Positions 1 to 8,462 of a DNA stretch of 64,000 nt are shown in pieces. Positions within the stretch are counted from its first letter, which is position 1. Each line of letters opens with the position of its first letter. A program made the translations under genes and the position numbers. The DNA is from Candidatus Methanoplasma sp. (GTDB taxonomy: Archaea; Thermoplasmatota; Thermoplasmata; Methanomassiliicoccales; Methanomethylophilaceae), in assembly GCA_031256955.1 (NCBI GenBank), contig JAIRPP010000014.1:62001-126000 (forward strand), read 5' to 3'. The notes beneath the pieces are model-generated. The model saw nothing but the letters and a program-made list of their open reading frames with translations. It was not told where the DNA came from and did no database searches.

Positions 1-468
1 CGCCGACCCCGCGAGGATCCCCTCCGCCGGGGCCACGGGGGTCCCGCCGCGGCTGTCGAACGCGACGGAGAACGAGCGCGCCGCCGCGACGGCGGGCTCC
101 TCGGTCGCGACGGGCGCCCACCCGGCGTACAGGGTGAGGTCGCCGCGCACCCTGTCCTTCGCGAAGTCCCACGCCTCGGAGCACCCGCTGTCCCTGTACC
201 ATCCGGTGAAGGCGTGCCCCTCCCGCGACGGCGGGGCAGGCTCCGAGGCCAGCCCCCCGTCCCGGACGGAGGCGGGCGGGCATGCGCCTGCCCCCGCTTC
301 GAAGGTCACGACATAAGTCTCTGGCGGGCGCACGATCTCTCCGCCGCCTCCGCTGGATCCCCCACCCGGACCCACCGCGGATATGAACGCGACAGTCACG
401 GCCGCCTCCGCGAGGAGGACGAGCATAACTCCCGCTACAAGCATCTTCTTCCTATTCCCGATCATCAT
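1..468 (-). CDS. Secreted/membrane-anchored repeat surface protein, N-terminal part
   Basis: This is the first 156 codons of a minus-strand gene that runs off the left edge. The product begins with a short basic stretch and a hydrophobic segment (about residues 8-32) that should act as a signal peptide or membrane anchor. A Gly/Ser linker follows, then a Listeria-Bacteroides (InlB B-type) repeat ending in the diagnostic pattern GWYRDSGC...LTLYAGW, and the start of a second repeat (FDSRGGTPV). Such repeats are known from extracellular adhesins. The start is the first of two adjacent ATG codons, preceded by a GGGGAGAGG-like ribosome site. It belongs to the same family as the proteins at 16169, 17471, 19932 and 37582. 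The function as an adhesin is inferred from family and location. Confidence 0.8.
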   Translation of the reverse strand, partial: MMIGNRKKMLVAGVMLVLLAEAAVTVAFISAVGPGGGSSGGGGEIVRPPETYVVTFEAGAGACPPASVRDGGLASEPAPPSREGHAFTGWYRDSGCSEAWDFAKDRVRGDLTLYAGWAPVATEEPAVAAARSFSVAFDSRGGTPVAPAEGILAGSA

Positions 469-518
469 CGCCTCTCCCCCCTTATGAGAGCTGATGCGGG
501 AAACATCCCGTTCCGGGG

Positions 519-530
519 TATTAATAAACT
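519..530 (-). promoter_or_regulatory. TATA box for the left-edge surface protein
   Basis: On the minus strand the AT-rich stretch TTTATTAATA lies about 55 nt upstream of the ATG at 468. An archaeal TATA box there would give a leader of roughly 30 nt. Confidence 0.4.
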
Positions 531-610
531 CATGGGGCGCCCCGCGCGCGACGGGCCGATCGGCGCCCCGGAGCGCATCGCGCGGGCGCCGCCCGGGCTT
601 CTGGAAAGCA

Positions 611-620
611 TATTATATAA
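611..620 (+). promoter_or_regulatory. TATA box for the class I aminotransferase
   Basis: The sequence TATTATATAA is centred about 27 nt upstream of the ATG at 642, the spacing expected for a nearly leaderless archaeal transcript. A possible ribosome site AAGGGGG (631-637) sits between them. Confidence 0.55.
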
Positions 621-641
621 GAGCCATCGTAAGGGGGCCCG

Positions 642-1796
642 ATGGTTTCAAAGAGGATCGCGGACATACCCGCCTCAGGAACGGTATCCCTGTCCAATCT
701 GGTCAGCTCCCTCAGGCGGGACGGCGCGGACATAGTCTCGTTCTCCATGGGGGAGCCCGACTTCGAGACTCCCAGGAACGTGGTCGACGCGTGCATCGAT
801 TCTCTCAATTCGGGGTTCACGCACTACACCCCGTCGGCGGGCATCCCGGAGCTGAGGAAGGCGGTCGCCGACAAGTCCCGCAGGGACAACGGCATACCGT
901 GCGAGGCCAGGAACGTCCTCGTGACCCCGTGCAAGCACGCGATCTACATGACCGCCATGGCGTATCTGGACCCCGGCGACGAGGTCATACTCCCCGATCC
1001 CAGCTGGGTCTCCTACGAGGCGTGCATAAGGGCCGCCGGCGCGCGCCCCGTCTTCATACCCACGAGCTTCGACGAGGGCTTCGTCCTGGACCCGCGCCGC
1101 ATAGAGGAGGCGATCACCCCCAGGACCCGCATGATATTCCTCAACTCCCCGTCCAACCCGACGGGCGGGGTGCTGCCGGGAGACGTCCTGAAGGCGGTGG
1201 CGGAGATAGCCGCCGAGCACGACCTGACCGTCATGTCCGACGAGATCTACGAGAACATAATCTACGAGGGCAGCCACGCGTCCATAGCGTCCCTGCCCGG
1301 GATGTTCGACAGGACCGTCACCATCTCCGGGCTCTCCAAGACCTACGCCATGACCGGCTGGAGGCTCGGATGGGCGATAGCCCCCGAGGAGGGCATAGCG
1401 GCCCTCGACAAGCTGCAGTCCCACTCCATATCCTGCTGCGTCTCGTTCACCCAGCCCGCCGCCGTGGAGGCGCTGTCCGGGCAGCAGGGGGACAGGGACC
1501 GCATGGTCAGGAAGTTCAAGGACCGCCGCGACCTGGCGATGGACCTGATAGAGGACGCGGGGCTCCTCATGTGCAACAGGCCCCAGGGCGCGTTCTACCT
1601 GTTCCCGAAGTACGATCTGGATATGAGCTCGGAGAAGCTGTCCGAGAGGCTGCTGCGGGAGGCGCACGTCGCCGTCACCCCCGGGTCCGCGTTCGGCCCC
1701 AGCGGGGAGGGCTTCTTCAGGATATCCTACGCCGTCGGCGAGGATCAGATCAGAGAGGGCTTCGACAGGATCCACCGCTTCCTGCGCGGCCTCTGA
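642..1796 (+). CDS. Class I/II PLP aminotransferase (aspartate aminotransferase-like)
   Basis: A cytosolic pyridoxal-phosphate enzyme of 384 residues, the usual length for aspartate-aminotransferase subgroup Ib. Visible landmarks are the N-terminal GEPDFETP loop, the SNPTGG motif (Asn172, which holds the PLP ring oxygen in the family), the DEIYE motif (about 200-204), the PLP-lysine motif GLSKTYAMTGWRLG with Lys233, and a C-terminal FRISYA arginine that binds the substrate carboxylate. The likely reaction is transfer of an amino group between an amino acid and 2-oxoglutarate; the exact substrate (aspartate, aromatic or another) cannot be read from sequence. It is a single-gene unit, with its own promoter before it and a new promoter before the next gene. 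Confidence 0.9.
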   Translation: MVSKRIADIPASGTVSLSNLVSSLRRDGADIVSFSMGEPDFETPRNVVDACIDSLNSGFTHYTPSAGIPELRKAVADKSRRDNGIPCEARNVLVTPCKHAIYMTAMAYLDPGDEVILPDPSWVSYEACIRAAGARPVFIPTSFDEGFVLDPRRIEEAITPRTRMIFLNSPSNPTGGVLPGDVLKAVAEIAAEHDLTVMSDEIYENIIYEGSHASIASLPGMFDRTVTISGLSKTYAMTGWRLGWAIAPEEGIAALDKLQSHSISCCVSFTQPAAVEALSGQQGDRDRMVRKFKDRRDLAMDLIEDAGLLMCNRPQGAFYLFPKYDLDMSSEKLSERLLREAHVAVTPGSAFGPSGEGFFRISYAVGEDQIREGFDRIHRFLRGL

Positions 1797-1830
1797 CCCT
1801 GCCGCCCCGCCTGGCTTGCGCGCGTCTGTA

Positions 1831-1840
1831 ATAATAAATA
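1831..1840 (+). promoter_or_regulatory. TATA box for the serine-biosynthesis operon
   Basis: ATAATAAATA lies in the 98-nt gap after the aminotransferase. It would start transcription near 1860, just upstream of the first gene of the serine operon. Confidence 0.5.
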
Positions 1841-1894
1841 CAGGTTAGCAGATAGCGCCTTCGTCCATCACACGTGGCGCGCAGAGGGATCACA

Positions 1895-2965
1895 TTGAGC
1901 AGGAAGCTTTTCACGGTCGGACCGGTCCATGTGGATCAGGAGGTCCTCGAGGCGATGACGGCGCCGATGATAACCCATCGGTCCAAAGACTACAAGAACC
2001 TCCACGGCTCCGTGGTCGAGAAGATCAGGAAGGCCCTCGGCACCGATATGGACGTGTTCATGGTCGGCGGGTCCGCATCCGTGTTCCTGGAGGGCGCCAT
2101 AAGGAACGGCGCGTCCCGCAGGACGCTCGGCCTCACCAACGGGTCCTTCGGGGACAGGTTCATAGAGATCGCCGAGCTCAACGGCAGGAAGGTCGACAAG
2201 GTCCGCGCCGACTGGGGGAAGGCGGTGACGCCCGCGCACGTCGAGGGCAGGGTGTCCGGGGACGTGGAGGCGGTGCACTGGGTGAGCAACGAGTCCTCCA
2301 CCGGGGTCCTGAGCGACTCCGTCGCGGTGGCGGAGGCGGTCAGGGCGCAGAACCCCGACGCGCTGGCGCTCGTGGACGCGGTCACGTCCGCGTTCGCGTC
2401 GGACCTGGACCTCAAGAGGCTGGAGCCGGACGCGCTGGTGTTCGGGACGCAGAAGGCGCTGGCCCTGCCTCCCGGGATCGCCGTCATGATCGCATCGGAG
2501 AGGCTGCTCGCCAAGGCGAAGACGGTTCAGGACAGGGGCTTCTACACCGACCTGCTGAAGATAAAGAAGCAGAGCGACGACAATTACGCGCTCACCACGC
2601 CGCCCGTGTCGCTCATGTACGCCCTGGACTTCCAGCTGGACCGCGCGCTCAGGGAGGGCATGCCGGCCAGGTACAGGAGGCACAGGGAGATGGAGGGCAT
2701 GGTCGCCGCGTGGGCGGAGAGCCGCCTGGAGGGCGTGTTCCCGGAGGCCGGGCGCAGGTCCGCGACCATCAGCGTCCTCAACCGCGGCGCGCTGGACTTC
2801 GAGAGGTTCAACGCGGCGATAAAGGCCCGGGGGTACGAGATATCCTCCGGGTACGGGGACGTGAAGGAGAAGACGTTCAGGATAGGGCACATGGGGGACG
2901 TGACGCCGAAGGCGCTGGGAGAGCTGCTGGAGGCCATGGACGGGGTTTTGGAGGAGATGCAATGA
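1895..2965 (+). CDS. Class V aminotransferase, probable phosphoserine aminotransferase
   Basis: This is a fold-type I PLP enzyme of the serine-glyoxylate/alanine-glyoxylate aminotransferase family, 356 residues from the chosen TTG. That start leaves the family-typical opening (KLFTVGPVHV) and has GAGGGATCA as a ribosome site at good spacing. A GTG at 1874 would add seven residues. Asp161 and the FGTQKAL motif with Lys187 mark the cofactor site. The gene overlaps serA by ATGA (2962-2965), so it most likely supplies the second step of serine synthesis, converting 3-phosphohydroxypyruvate to phosphoserine. Class V enzymes are known to do this in methanogens that lack a classical SerC. The assignment rests on the operon rather than on substrate residues. 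Confidence 0.8.
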   Translation: MSRKLFTVGPVHVDQEVLEAMTAPMITHRSKDYKNLHGSVVEKIRKALGTDMDVFMVGGSASVFLEGAIRNGASRRTLGLTNGSFGDRFIEIAELNGRKVDKVRADWGKAVTPAHVEGRVSGDVEAVHWVSNESSTGVLSDSVAVAEAVRAQNPDALALVDAVTSAFASDLDLKRLEPDALVFGTQKALALPPGIAVMIASERLLAKAKTVQDRGFYTDLLKIKKQSDDNYALTTPPVSLMYALDFQLDRALREGMPARYRRHREMEGMVAAWAESRLEGVFPEAGRRSATISVLNRGALDFERFNAAIKARGYEISSGYGDVKEKTFRIGHMGDVTPKALGELLEAMDGVLEEMQ

Positions 2966-4548
2966 CGAAGATACTGGTTTCGGACCCCCTCGACGAGGAG
3001 GGGCTGAACATACTGAAGGGATCCGGGTTCCCCGTGGACGAGAGGGCGGACCTGTCCGAGGACGAGCTCTGCTCCATAATAGGGGGCTACGACTGCCTGA
3101 TAATAAGGTCCGGCACCAAGGTCACCCGCAAGGTGATAGACGCGGCCAAGAGCCTGAAGGTCATAGGCCGCGCGGGCGTGGGCGTGGACAACGTAGACAT
3201 CCCGTACGCCACCGACAAGGGCATACTCATAATGAACACGCCCGCCGCGAACATACTGTCCGCGGCCGAGCACTCCTGCGCCATGCTCCTGGCCCTGGCC
3301 AGGAACATACCGTTCGCGCACGAGTCCATGCACCGCGGCGAGTGGAAGAGGTCCAAATACACGGGGGTGGAGCTCAACGGCAAGGTCCTGGGCATAGTGG
3401 GCGTGGGCCGCGTCGGCGGCGAGGTCGCCAAGCGCATGAAGGCGTTCAACATGACCCTCGTGGGATACGACCCCTACCTGCCCAAGGAGGTGGCGGACCA
3501 GATCGGCGTCAGGCTCACAGACCTCGACGAGGTCATAAGCTCCGCCGACTTCATGACGATACACACGCCCCTGCTGCCGGAGACGAGGAACATGATCTCC
3601 CTCCCGCAGTTCAAGAAGATGAAGCCCAACGTCAGGATAGCCAACGTGGCCCGCGGGGGCATAGTCAACGAGGACGACCTGTACGTCGCCCTCAAGGAGA
3701 GGATCATAGCGGGGGCGGCGTTCGACGTCTGGTGCAGCGAGCCCCTGTCCGAGGAGGAGAAGAAGCTCCTGGAGCTGGACAACCTGGTGACCACCCCGCA
3801 CCTCGGGGCGAGCACGGTGGAGGCGCAGGAGAGGGTCGCGGTCGAGGTGGCCGTGGCCGCCGTCAAATACCTCAGGGACGGCGAGATAACCAACGCCATC
3901 AACGCGCCCCGCGGCAAGCTGGACCCGGAGACGGAGGCGTTCGTGCCGGCGGCGGAGATGCTCGGCTCGCTGGCGCAGCAGCTCGGCGGGGGCGCCCCCA
4001 TAGACGAGCTCGAGATAACCTACTGCGGGGAGCTGGCGTCGAAGCAGACGAAGCTCCTGACGGTCTCGGCGGTCATAGGGCTGCTCAAGAACATAGTGGG
4101 CGAGGGCGGCGCGAACATGATCAACGCCCTCCCGCTGGCGAAGCAGAAGGGCATAACGATAAAGGAGTCGTCCACGGACAGGTCCGACGACTACTCCAAC
4201 GTGATCGAGGTCAGGGCCGGCTACAAGGGCGGGTCCGTCTCGGTGCGCGGCACGGCCTTCGGCGGCCAGCCGCGCCTGGTCGGGTACGGGGGGCACTCCT
4301 TCGACATAAGCCTGGCGGGCGACATGGTGTTCGTCTCGTACAGGGACGCGCCCGGCGTGATAGGCGCAGTCGGGACGGCGTTCGGGGAGGCGGGGGTCAA
4401 CATAGGGCAGATGGCGGTCGGGAGGCGGGGCGAGGACGCGGTCATGGTGCTCTCCGTGGACCAGCGCGTCCCGCCGGGAGCCCTAGCGAAGGCCGCCGCG
4501 GCCGCAGGGGGCACCGAAGTGAGGTCCGCGCACCTGTCGGGGGAATGA
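2962..4548 (+). CDS. serA: D-3-phosphoglycerate dehydrogenase
   Basis: SerA oxidises 3-phosphoglycerate to 3-phosphohydroxypyruvate with NAD, the first committed step of serine synthesis in the cytosol. The 528-residue product has the long form of the family: a 2-hydroxyacid dehydrogenase catalytic and NAD domain (GIVGVGRVGGEVA glycine motif, NVARGGIVNEDDL with the catalytic Arg region, and TPHLGAST with the catalytic His), an intervening allosteric substrate-binding domain, and a C-terminal ACT domain (near FVSYRDAPGVIGAVG). The ACT domain suggests feedback control by serine. It is translationally coupled by ATGA to the upstream aminotransferase. Its substrate is also the product of the RuBisCO pathway encoded near 40-43 kb. 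Confidence 0.97.
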   Translation: MTKILVSDPLDEEGLNILKGSGFPVDERADLSEDELCSIIGGYDCLIIRSGTKVTRKVIDAAKSLKVIGRAGVGVDNVDIPYATDKGILIMNTPAANILSAAEHSCAMLLALARNIPFAHESMHRGEWKRSKYTGVELNGKVLGIVGVGRVGGEVAKRMKAFNMTLVGYDPYLPKEVADQIGVRLTDLDEVISSADFMTIHTPLLPETRNMISLPQFKKMKPNVRIANVARGGIVNEDDLYVALKERIIAGAAFDVWCSEPLSEEEKKLLELDNLVTTPHLGASTVEAQERVAVEVAVAAVKYLRDGEITNAINAPRGKLDPETEAFVPAAEMLGSLAQQLGGGAPIDELEITYCGELASKQTKLLTVSAVIGLLKNIVGEGGANMINALPLAKQKGITIKESSTDRSDDYSNVIEVRAGYKGGSVSVRGTAFGGQPRLVGYGGHSFDISLAGDMVFVSYRDAPGVIGAVGTAFGEAGVNIGQMAVGRRGEDAVMVLSVDQRVPPGALAKAAAAAGGTEVRSAHLSGE

Positions 4549-4554
4549 GCCCTC

Positions 4555-4938
4555 ATGGACGCAACCATAACGGTCGACGACCTGGCGCAGGCGATCAAGA
4601 ACAGCATACAGGACGGCAGGAGCATGGAGGACGAGCAGGCGTACCTCCTGGCGATGCACGTCCTGAACTTCTTCGGGTACTCCGACAGGATAATCGACAA
4701 CATCCTGGAGCCGGAGGACCGCGACGCGTTCTACATGCTGGAGGACTCCGGCATACTGACCACCGAGCGGGAGGAGACCACCCTGTACGACGGGAGGGAG
4801 TGGAGGATACACTACTGGCTCTTCAAGAGGGACAGGATAGGCGACCTCATATCCCTCTCGGCGCCGGAGGAGGCCGCGGAGCCCGGGGAGGAGTCCCCGT
4901 ACGCCGACCTGCCCGAAGACGTCTGGCGCAGAGGCTGA
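4555..4938 (+). CDS. Small conserved archaeal protein of unknown function
   Basis: A 127-residue protein starting six bases after serA, with GGGGGA as a possible ribosome site across the serA stop. The N-terminal two thirds looks helical and winged-helix-like (VDDLAQAIKNSI, then a region around YLLAMHVLNFFGY, then TLYDGREWRIHYW), followed by an acidic Pro/Glu tail. It resembles an uncharacterised archaeal family (I believe the DUF6015 type, from memory). It sits between serA and the XPD helicase with eight bases to the latter, so all may be co-transcribed. No catalytic residues or membrane segments are visible, and I assign no function. Confidence 0.8.
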   Translation: MDATITVDDLAQAIKNSIQDGRSMEDEQAYLLAMHVLNFFGYSDRIIDNILEPEDRDAFYMLEDSGILTTEREETTLYDGREWRIHYWLFKRDRIGDLISLSAPEEAAEPGEESPYADLPEDVWRRG

Positions 4939-4946
4939 CGAGGGGC

Positions 4947-6842
4947 ATGGACCTCTTCCCTTACGGATACAGGGGGAGCCAGAGGGAGATGGCCTCCGCG
5001 GTCCGCTCGGCGGCCGAGGAGGGGCGCCCGCTGGTCATGGAGTCCGGCACCGGCACCGGCAAGACCGCGACGTCCCTGGCGGGGGCGCTGGAGGCGGCGC
5101 CCGGGCTGGGGGCGAAGGTCGTCTTCCTGACCAGGACCAAGTCCCAGCAGAGGCAGGTGGTGCGGGAGGCGGCCGAGATCTCCGAGAGGCGCCCCGTGTC
5201 GTGCCTCGCCCTCCAGGGAAGGAGCGCCCGCGAATGCCCCATGATGAGGGGCGACCGCGAGGCGGAGGGAGGGTCCCCGGAGGAGCTGTCCCAGCTGTGC
5301 GCCGAGCTGAAGGCGGAGAGGGGAGGGAGGCCCGGGTGCGAGTTCTACGCCCGGATCTCGGAGGAGGACATAGGCGCCCACGCGGCGTTCGTGGAGAGGG
5401 AGCATCCGGGCCCCGAGGCGTTCGCGGAGTACTGCGAGGCCAAGGGGCTGTGCAGGTACGAGCTGGCCAAGCTCCTGCTGCCCCGGATGGACCTGATAGC
5501 CGCGCCGTACACGTTCATGTTCGCGCCCCCGGTCAGGAGGAGGTTCCTGGAGTGGGCGGGTTGCGGGATGGGGGACGCGATCCTCATAGCGGACGAGGCG
5601 CACAACCTCCCGGGGTATCTCAGGGAGGTCATGACTTTCGAGTGCGGCTCCAGGACCCTCTCCCTCGCGGCGAGGGAGGCGGAGGAGTGGGGGGACCCGG
5701 AGGCGGCGGAGGGGATAAGGGTGTCCGACCTGGCCGAGGCGGTGGCCGAGGCGCTGGGGTCCGCCGTGGAGGAGCACGTGGCGGAGGGCGCGGAGGACGC
5801 GCTGATACCCCGCACGCTCCTGCAGGACGAGCTCATGGGCCGCCTGGGGGTCTCATCCAGGGCGCTGGACGCCATGCGCGGGAGGGCCCTGGCCGAGGGG
5901 GAGGCCATATCCGCCGCGAAGAGGGCGGAGCGCAGGCTCCCCCGGTCCTACGTGAGGGCCCTCGGGGGGTTCCTGCAGGGGTGGCACGAGTCCGACGAGG
6001 ACGTGTGCGCGTTCTTCGCGATAGGGGGGGATTCCCCCAGGTTCCAATGCGCGTGCCTGGACCCGTACGAGGCGGCATGGCCGCTGAGGGAGGCCCGCTC
6101 GTCCATAAGCATGTCCGGCACCCTCGCGCCGCTGCGCGCGTACTCCGCCGAGCTGGGGCTGGAGGGCGCGACGGAGATAGCGTTCCCGTCCCCGTTCCCG
6201 AAGGAGAACCTGAGGGTCGTCTACGCGGACGACGTGTCCACCAAGTTCGACGAGCTGAGCGTCTCCCCGGAGGCGTACTGGAGGCTGAGGGAGCGCGCGG
6301 TGTCGGTCGCCGGGTGCACGGACAGGAACGCGGCCGTGTTCTTCCCGTCGTACTCCCTGATGGAGAGGTTCGCGGCGGACGGGGCCCCGGAAGCTATAGG
6401 AAAGCCGTTCTTCATGGAGCGCAGGGACATGTCCCAGCAGGATCTGATGGGGGAGGTGTCGCGGTTCAGCTCGTCCGACGGCGGGGTCCTGTTCGCGGTC
6501 ACGGGAGGCAGGGTCAGCGAGGGGATGGACTTCCCTGGGAGAGCCATGGAGCTGGCGGTGATAGTGGGGATACCCTATCCGAAGCCGACCGCGAGGCAGG
6601 CCGCGCTGGGCAGGTACTGCGAGCGCCGCTTCGGGGACGGGTGGGCGTACTCGTCTGGGATCCCGGCCGCCAGGAAGATGAGGCAGGCCATAGGCCGCCT
6701 CATAAGGTCCGAGACGGACCGCGGGATCGCGGTGATCCTGGACCGCAGGGCGCCGTCTGTCGCGGGCATAGGCGCGGAGCGCGTCTCGGACCCCTGCGCC
6801 GCGGTCACGGAGTTCTTCGGCGGCGCCGGGCGCACGGGATGA
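4947..6842 (+). CDS. xpd: XPD/Rad3-type DNA helicase with iron-sulfur domain
   Basis: A 631-residue superfamily 2 helicase, the length usual for archaeal XPD. Walker A is GTGTGKT (34-40), motif II is DEAH (216-219), and the C-terminal helicase half contains SMSGTL, the GRVSEGMDFPG motif and the arginine-finger region RQAIGRLIRS (motif VI). Cysteines at about 97, 118, 131 and 169 lie between the Walker motifs in the places used to hold the 4Fe-4S cluster of XPD, which is needed for 5' to 3' unwinding. The expected role is DNA repair or replication-associated unwinding. The start is an ATG preceded by GAGGGG, nine bases after the upstream gene. Nothing appears to be missing. Confidence 0.93.
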   Translation: MDLFPYGYRGSQREMASAVRSAAEEGRPLVMESGTGTGKTATSLAGALEAAPGLGAKVVFLTRTKSQQRQVVREAAEISERRPVSCLALQGRSARECPMMRGDREAEGGSPEELSQLCAELKAERGGRPGCEFYARISEEDIGAHAAFVEREHPGPEAFAEYCEAKGLCRYELAKLLLPRMDLIAAPYTFMFAPPVRRRFLEWAGCGMGDAILIADEAHNLPGYLREVMTFECGSRTLSLAAREAEEWGDPEAAEGIRVSDLAEAVAEALGSAVEEHVAEGAEDALIPRTLLQDELMGRLGVSSRALDAMRGRALAEGEAISAAKRAERRLPRSYVRALGGFLQGWHESDEDVCAFFAIGGDSPRFQCACLDPYEAAWPLREARSSISMSGTLAPLRAYSAELGLEGATEIAFPSPFPKENLRVVYADDVSTKFDELSVSPEAYWRLRERAVSVAGCTDRNAAVFFPSYSLMERFAADGAPEAIGKPFFMERRDMSQQDLMGEVSRFSSSDGGVLFAVTGGRVSEGMDFPGRAMELAVIVGIPYPKPTARQAALGRYCERRFGDGWAYSSGIPAARKMRQAIGRLIRSETDRGIAVILDRRAPSVAGIGAERVSDPCAAVTEFFGGAGRTG

Positions 6843-6927
6843 AACAGCCCGTCGATCCAAGAGGTCTTTCATCCCGTAGTCGAAAAACATCCCGCTAATA
6901 GGCTCCGCGGCCGATCAGGACCAGCCG

Positions 6928-6939
6928 CGTTTATAAACG
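6928..6939 (+). promoter_or_regulatory. Palindromic TATA element upstream of the ADP-ribosyltransferase gene
   Basis: CGTTTATAAACG is a perfect 12-nt palindrome containing a strong TATA core, about 120 nt upstream of the first ATG of the ADP-ribosyltransferase reading frame. It could serve either strand. If used rightward, it leaves a leader of about 100 nt that contains the hairpin at 7026-7053. Confidence 0.4.
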
Positions 6940-7025
6940 CATATGCGTCGCGGCCGTCCACGGGATCCATCCACCCGCATCGATTGATCGGAGGCCTAGC
7001 GCATGCTAACTAGCTACATGTAGTG

Positions 7026-7053
7026 CGAAGGGAGGCATATCAGAAGCCCTTCG
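7026..7053 (+). other. Hairpin in the leader of the ADP-ribosyltransferase gene
   Basis: CGAAGGG (7026-7032) pairs perfectly with CCCTTCG (7047-7053) around a 14-nt loop. The 5' arm runs into a GGGAGG stretch that resembles a ribosome binding site. The hairpin ends seven bases before the first in-frame ATG, so it could mask translation, but this is inference from position only. Confidence 0.35.
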
Positions 7054-7060
7054 AACGCAT

Positions 7061-7837
7061 ATGGGCGGGAAAGGCTCGCCTCCCGCGGATCCAGTCCGGG
7101 GAGCATGCTATGACCGCGCATCCTCAGCGAGGAAGAGCGCGCCGCCGCCTCTGTTGAACGTCATCGGCAGGGGCGACAGGCACAGGTTCTACGAAGTCGA
7201 TCGGATGGCGATGGGATGCGACGCGGAGATCCCATCCGGGATCGGAGACCCGGCGGGCTATAGGAGGGCGATGGCCGCGATCTAGCTCTCCGGCGGGGCG
7301 GAGCCGAGCGGGGAGCAGAGGGCGGCGTTGCGGAGGTACAGCGGAAAGGGCTATCGCGACTACAACGGCATCCTGAGGCATGGGGAGGGCTATCTGCGCA
7401 GGTACGGGCGCGCGGGGCAGTGCGCAGATCCGCTCGGGAACTCCCTGGACATAGGCGGCGTTCTGAACGACATCAGGCTCATCGATCGGGCCATAGCGGG
7501 ATGCGAGAGCCCGCCGATGAACCTCTATAGGAGATGCGAGGTGGAAATAGAGTTTGAACGCATCAGATTCGCAAATCCCGGAGACTCTTTCGTTCTCAGG
7601 GGATATACGTCCACGACGGTGTCAGAAAAGGCGGCTATGGAGTTCAAGGGAGACGAATCGCGTCGCGAAGTGGTGGAGATCCTGTTTCCAGGCGGAACGG
7701 GCGGAGGGGTTTTCATGAGGGAGAACGCGGAGTGGGAGAAGGAGTTCGAGTTCCTGCTCAAAAGAGGGAGCCGATGCAAGCTAGTCTCCAAGCCCGATGG
7801 AATAAATAAGAGATACGTCTTTGAAATGATGCCATGA
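7061..7837 (+). CDS. ADP-ribosyltransferase-domain protein with in-frame amber codon (putative toxin)
   Basis: The reading frame runs 259 codons from ATG 7061 but holds a TAG at 7283-7285 (codon 75). Downstream lies an ADP-ribosyltransferase exoenzyme-type domain: an opening helix matching EQRAALRRYSG...GYRDYN, an Arg in LYRRC, the STT triplet in GYTSTTVSEKAA, and an ExE pair near FEFLLKRG. In the family these bind NAD and modify a target protein. The only start codon after the TAG, TTG 7328, would cut into the first helix, and third-position GC stays high on both sides of the TAG. UAG may therefore be read through, for example as pyrrolysine; alternatively this is a nonsense mutation. It overlaps the next gene by ATGA, as toxin and antitoxin genes often do. 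The target is unknown. Confidence 0.7.
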
Positions 7838-8019
7838 AGGACGACGACTACCTTGATGCGAAGATCGACGGGGTCTATGACCCCGACACGCGCGAGCACA
7901 TGCCCCTCGACCAATGCGTCGAGAGGGGATACATGACGCAGGAGAGGTACGATCCGATCATAAAGGCGTACCTGGGGGACGGCTGGGTCAGGCGCGATGG
8001 CGACTGGGAGCCGATCTGA
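7834..8019 (+). CDS. Small acidic protein, putative antitoxin/immunity partner
   Basis: A 61-residue protein translationally coupled by ATGA to the ADP-ribosyltransferase gene. It is strongly acidic (16 Asp/Glu against 8 Lys/Arg), rich in Tyr and Trp near its end, and has no membrane segment or known motif. Small acidic partners next to ADP-ribosyltransferase toxins usually neutralise them by occupying the active-site cleft. That role is inferred only from size, charge and coupling; I do not recognise the family. Confidence 0.6.
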   Translation: MKDDDYLDAKIDGVYDPDTREHMPLDQCVERGYMTQERYDPIIKAYLGDGWVRRDGDWEPI

Positions 8020-8462
8020 TCTGTTTTCTCATCGAACAAGTCTCCAGCGTGCGCTCCGCCACACCTCCGTCTAAGGCGGAGTACAGGTCCGCGCACTCGA
8101 ATCGCGTGCTCTTTCCCAATATAGGGGCATTAGCGGATCCGTTGCCTGCAGATATCTATCGATGTCAGAGAATCTGGATCGCGAAAGTAGAATCGCTCAA
8201 AGATTCGTTTAAAAACGTCAGACTGCGGTTATTTTGCAGTCCCGTCTCCACTCAACCCGCGTTTTTCAGAAATAAACGGAGCAGGGGTCTCATCTGAAGG
8301 GGCGCCATTGGCGATTTCAAGGTCTTGTCGGCTTGTGGCGAGGCGCAGGCAGAACCAATCCATTAAGCAAAGAATATAGGCGCACACGGCATCTGCCCGA
8401 CCATAGGCTCCCGCTCGCCCCACTCAATGTGGGCGGACCAGCGCGGGATAGAGGCGCGAGAC
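8020..8462 (+). other. Intergenic stretch with weak promoter-like signals
   Basis: About 440 nt without a convincing gene and less GC-rich than its surroundings. It holds a short hairpin (CTCCG/CGGAG near 8065-8082) just after the acidic-protein gene that could help end transcription. Two AT-rich boxes are present, CAATATAGG near 8118 and AGAATATAGG near 8370, and the second could serve the AlbA_2 gene. The drop in GC and lack of coding sense suggest decayed accessory DNA. Confidence 0.4.

Noticed and set aside
675-1775. Long minus-strand open frame opposite the aminotransferase
   Set aside because: It mirrors a well-supported gene; GC-rich codon bias keeps antisense frames open. Its product has no recognisable motif.
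1874-1894. GTG start seven codons upstream of the class V aminotransferase start
   Set aside because: The family start and the GAGGGATCA ribosome site favour TTG 1895, though the longer form cannot be excluded.
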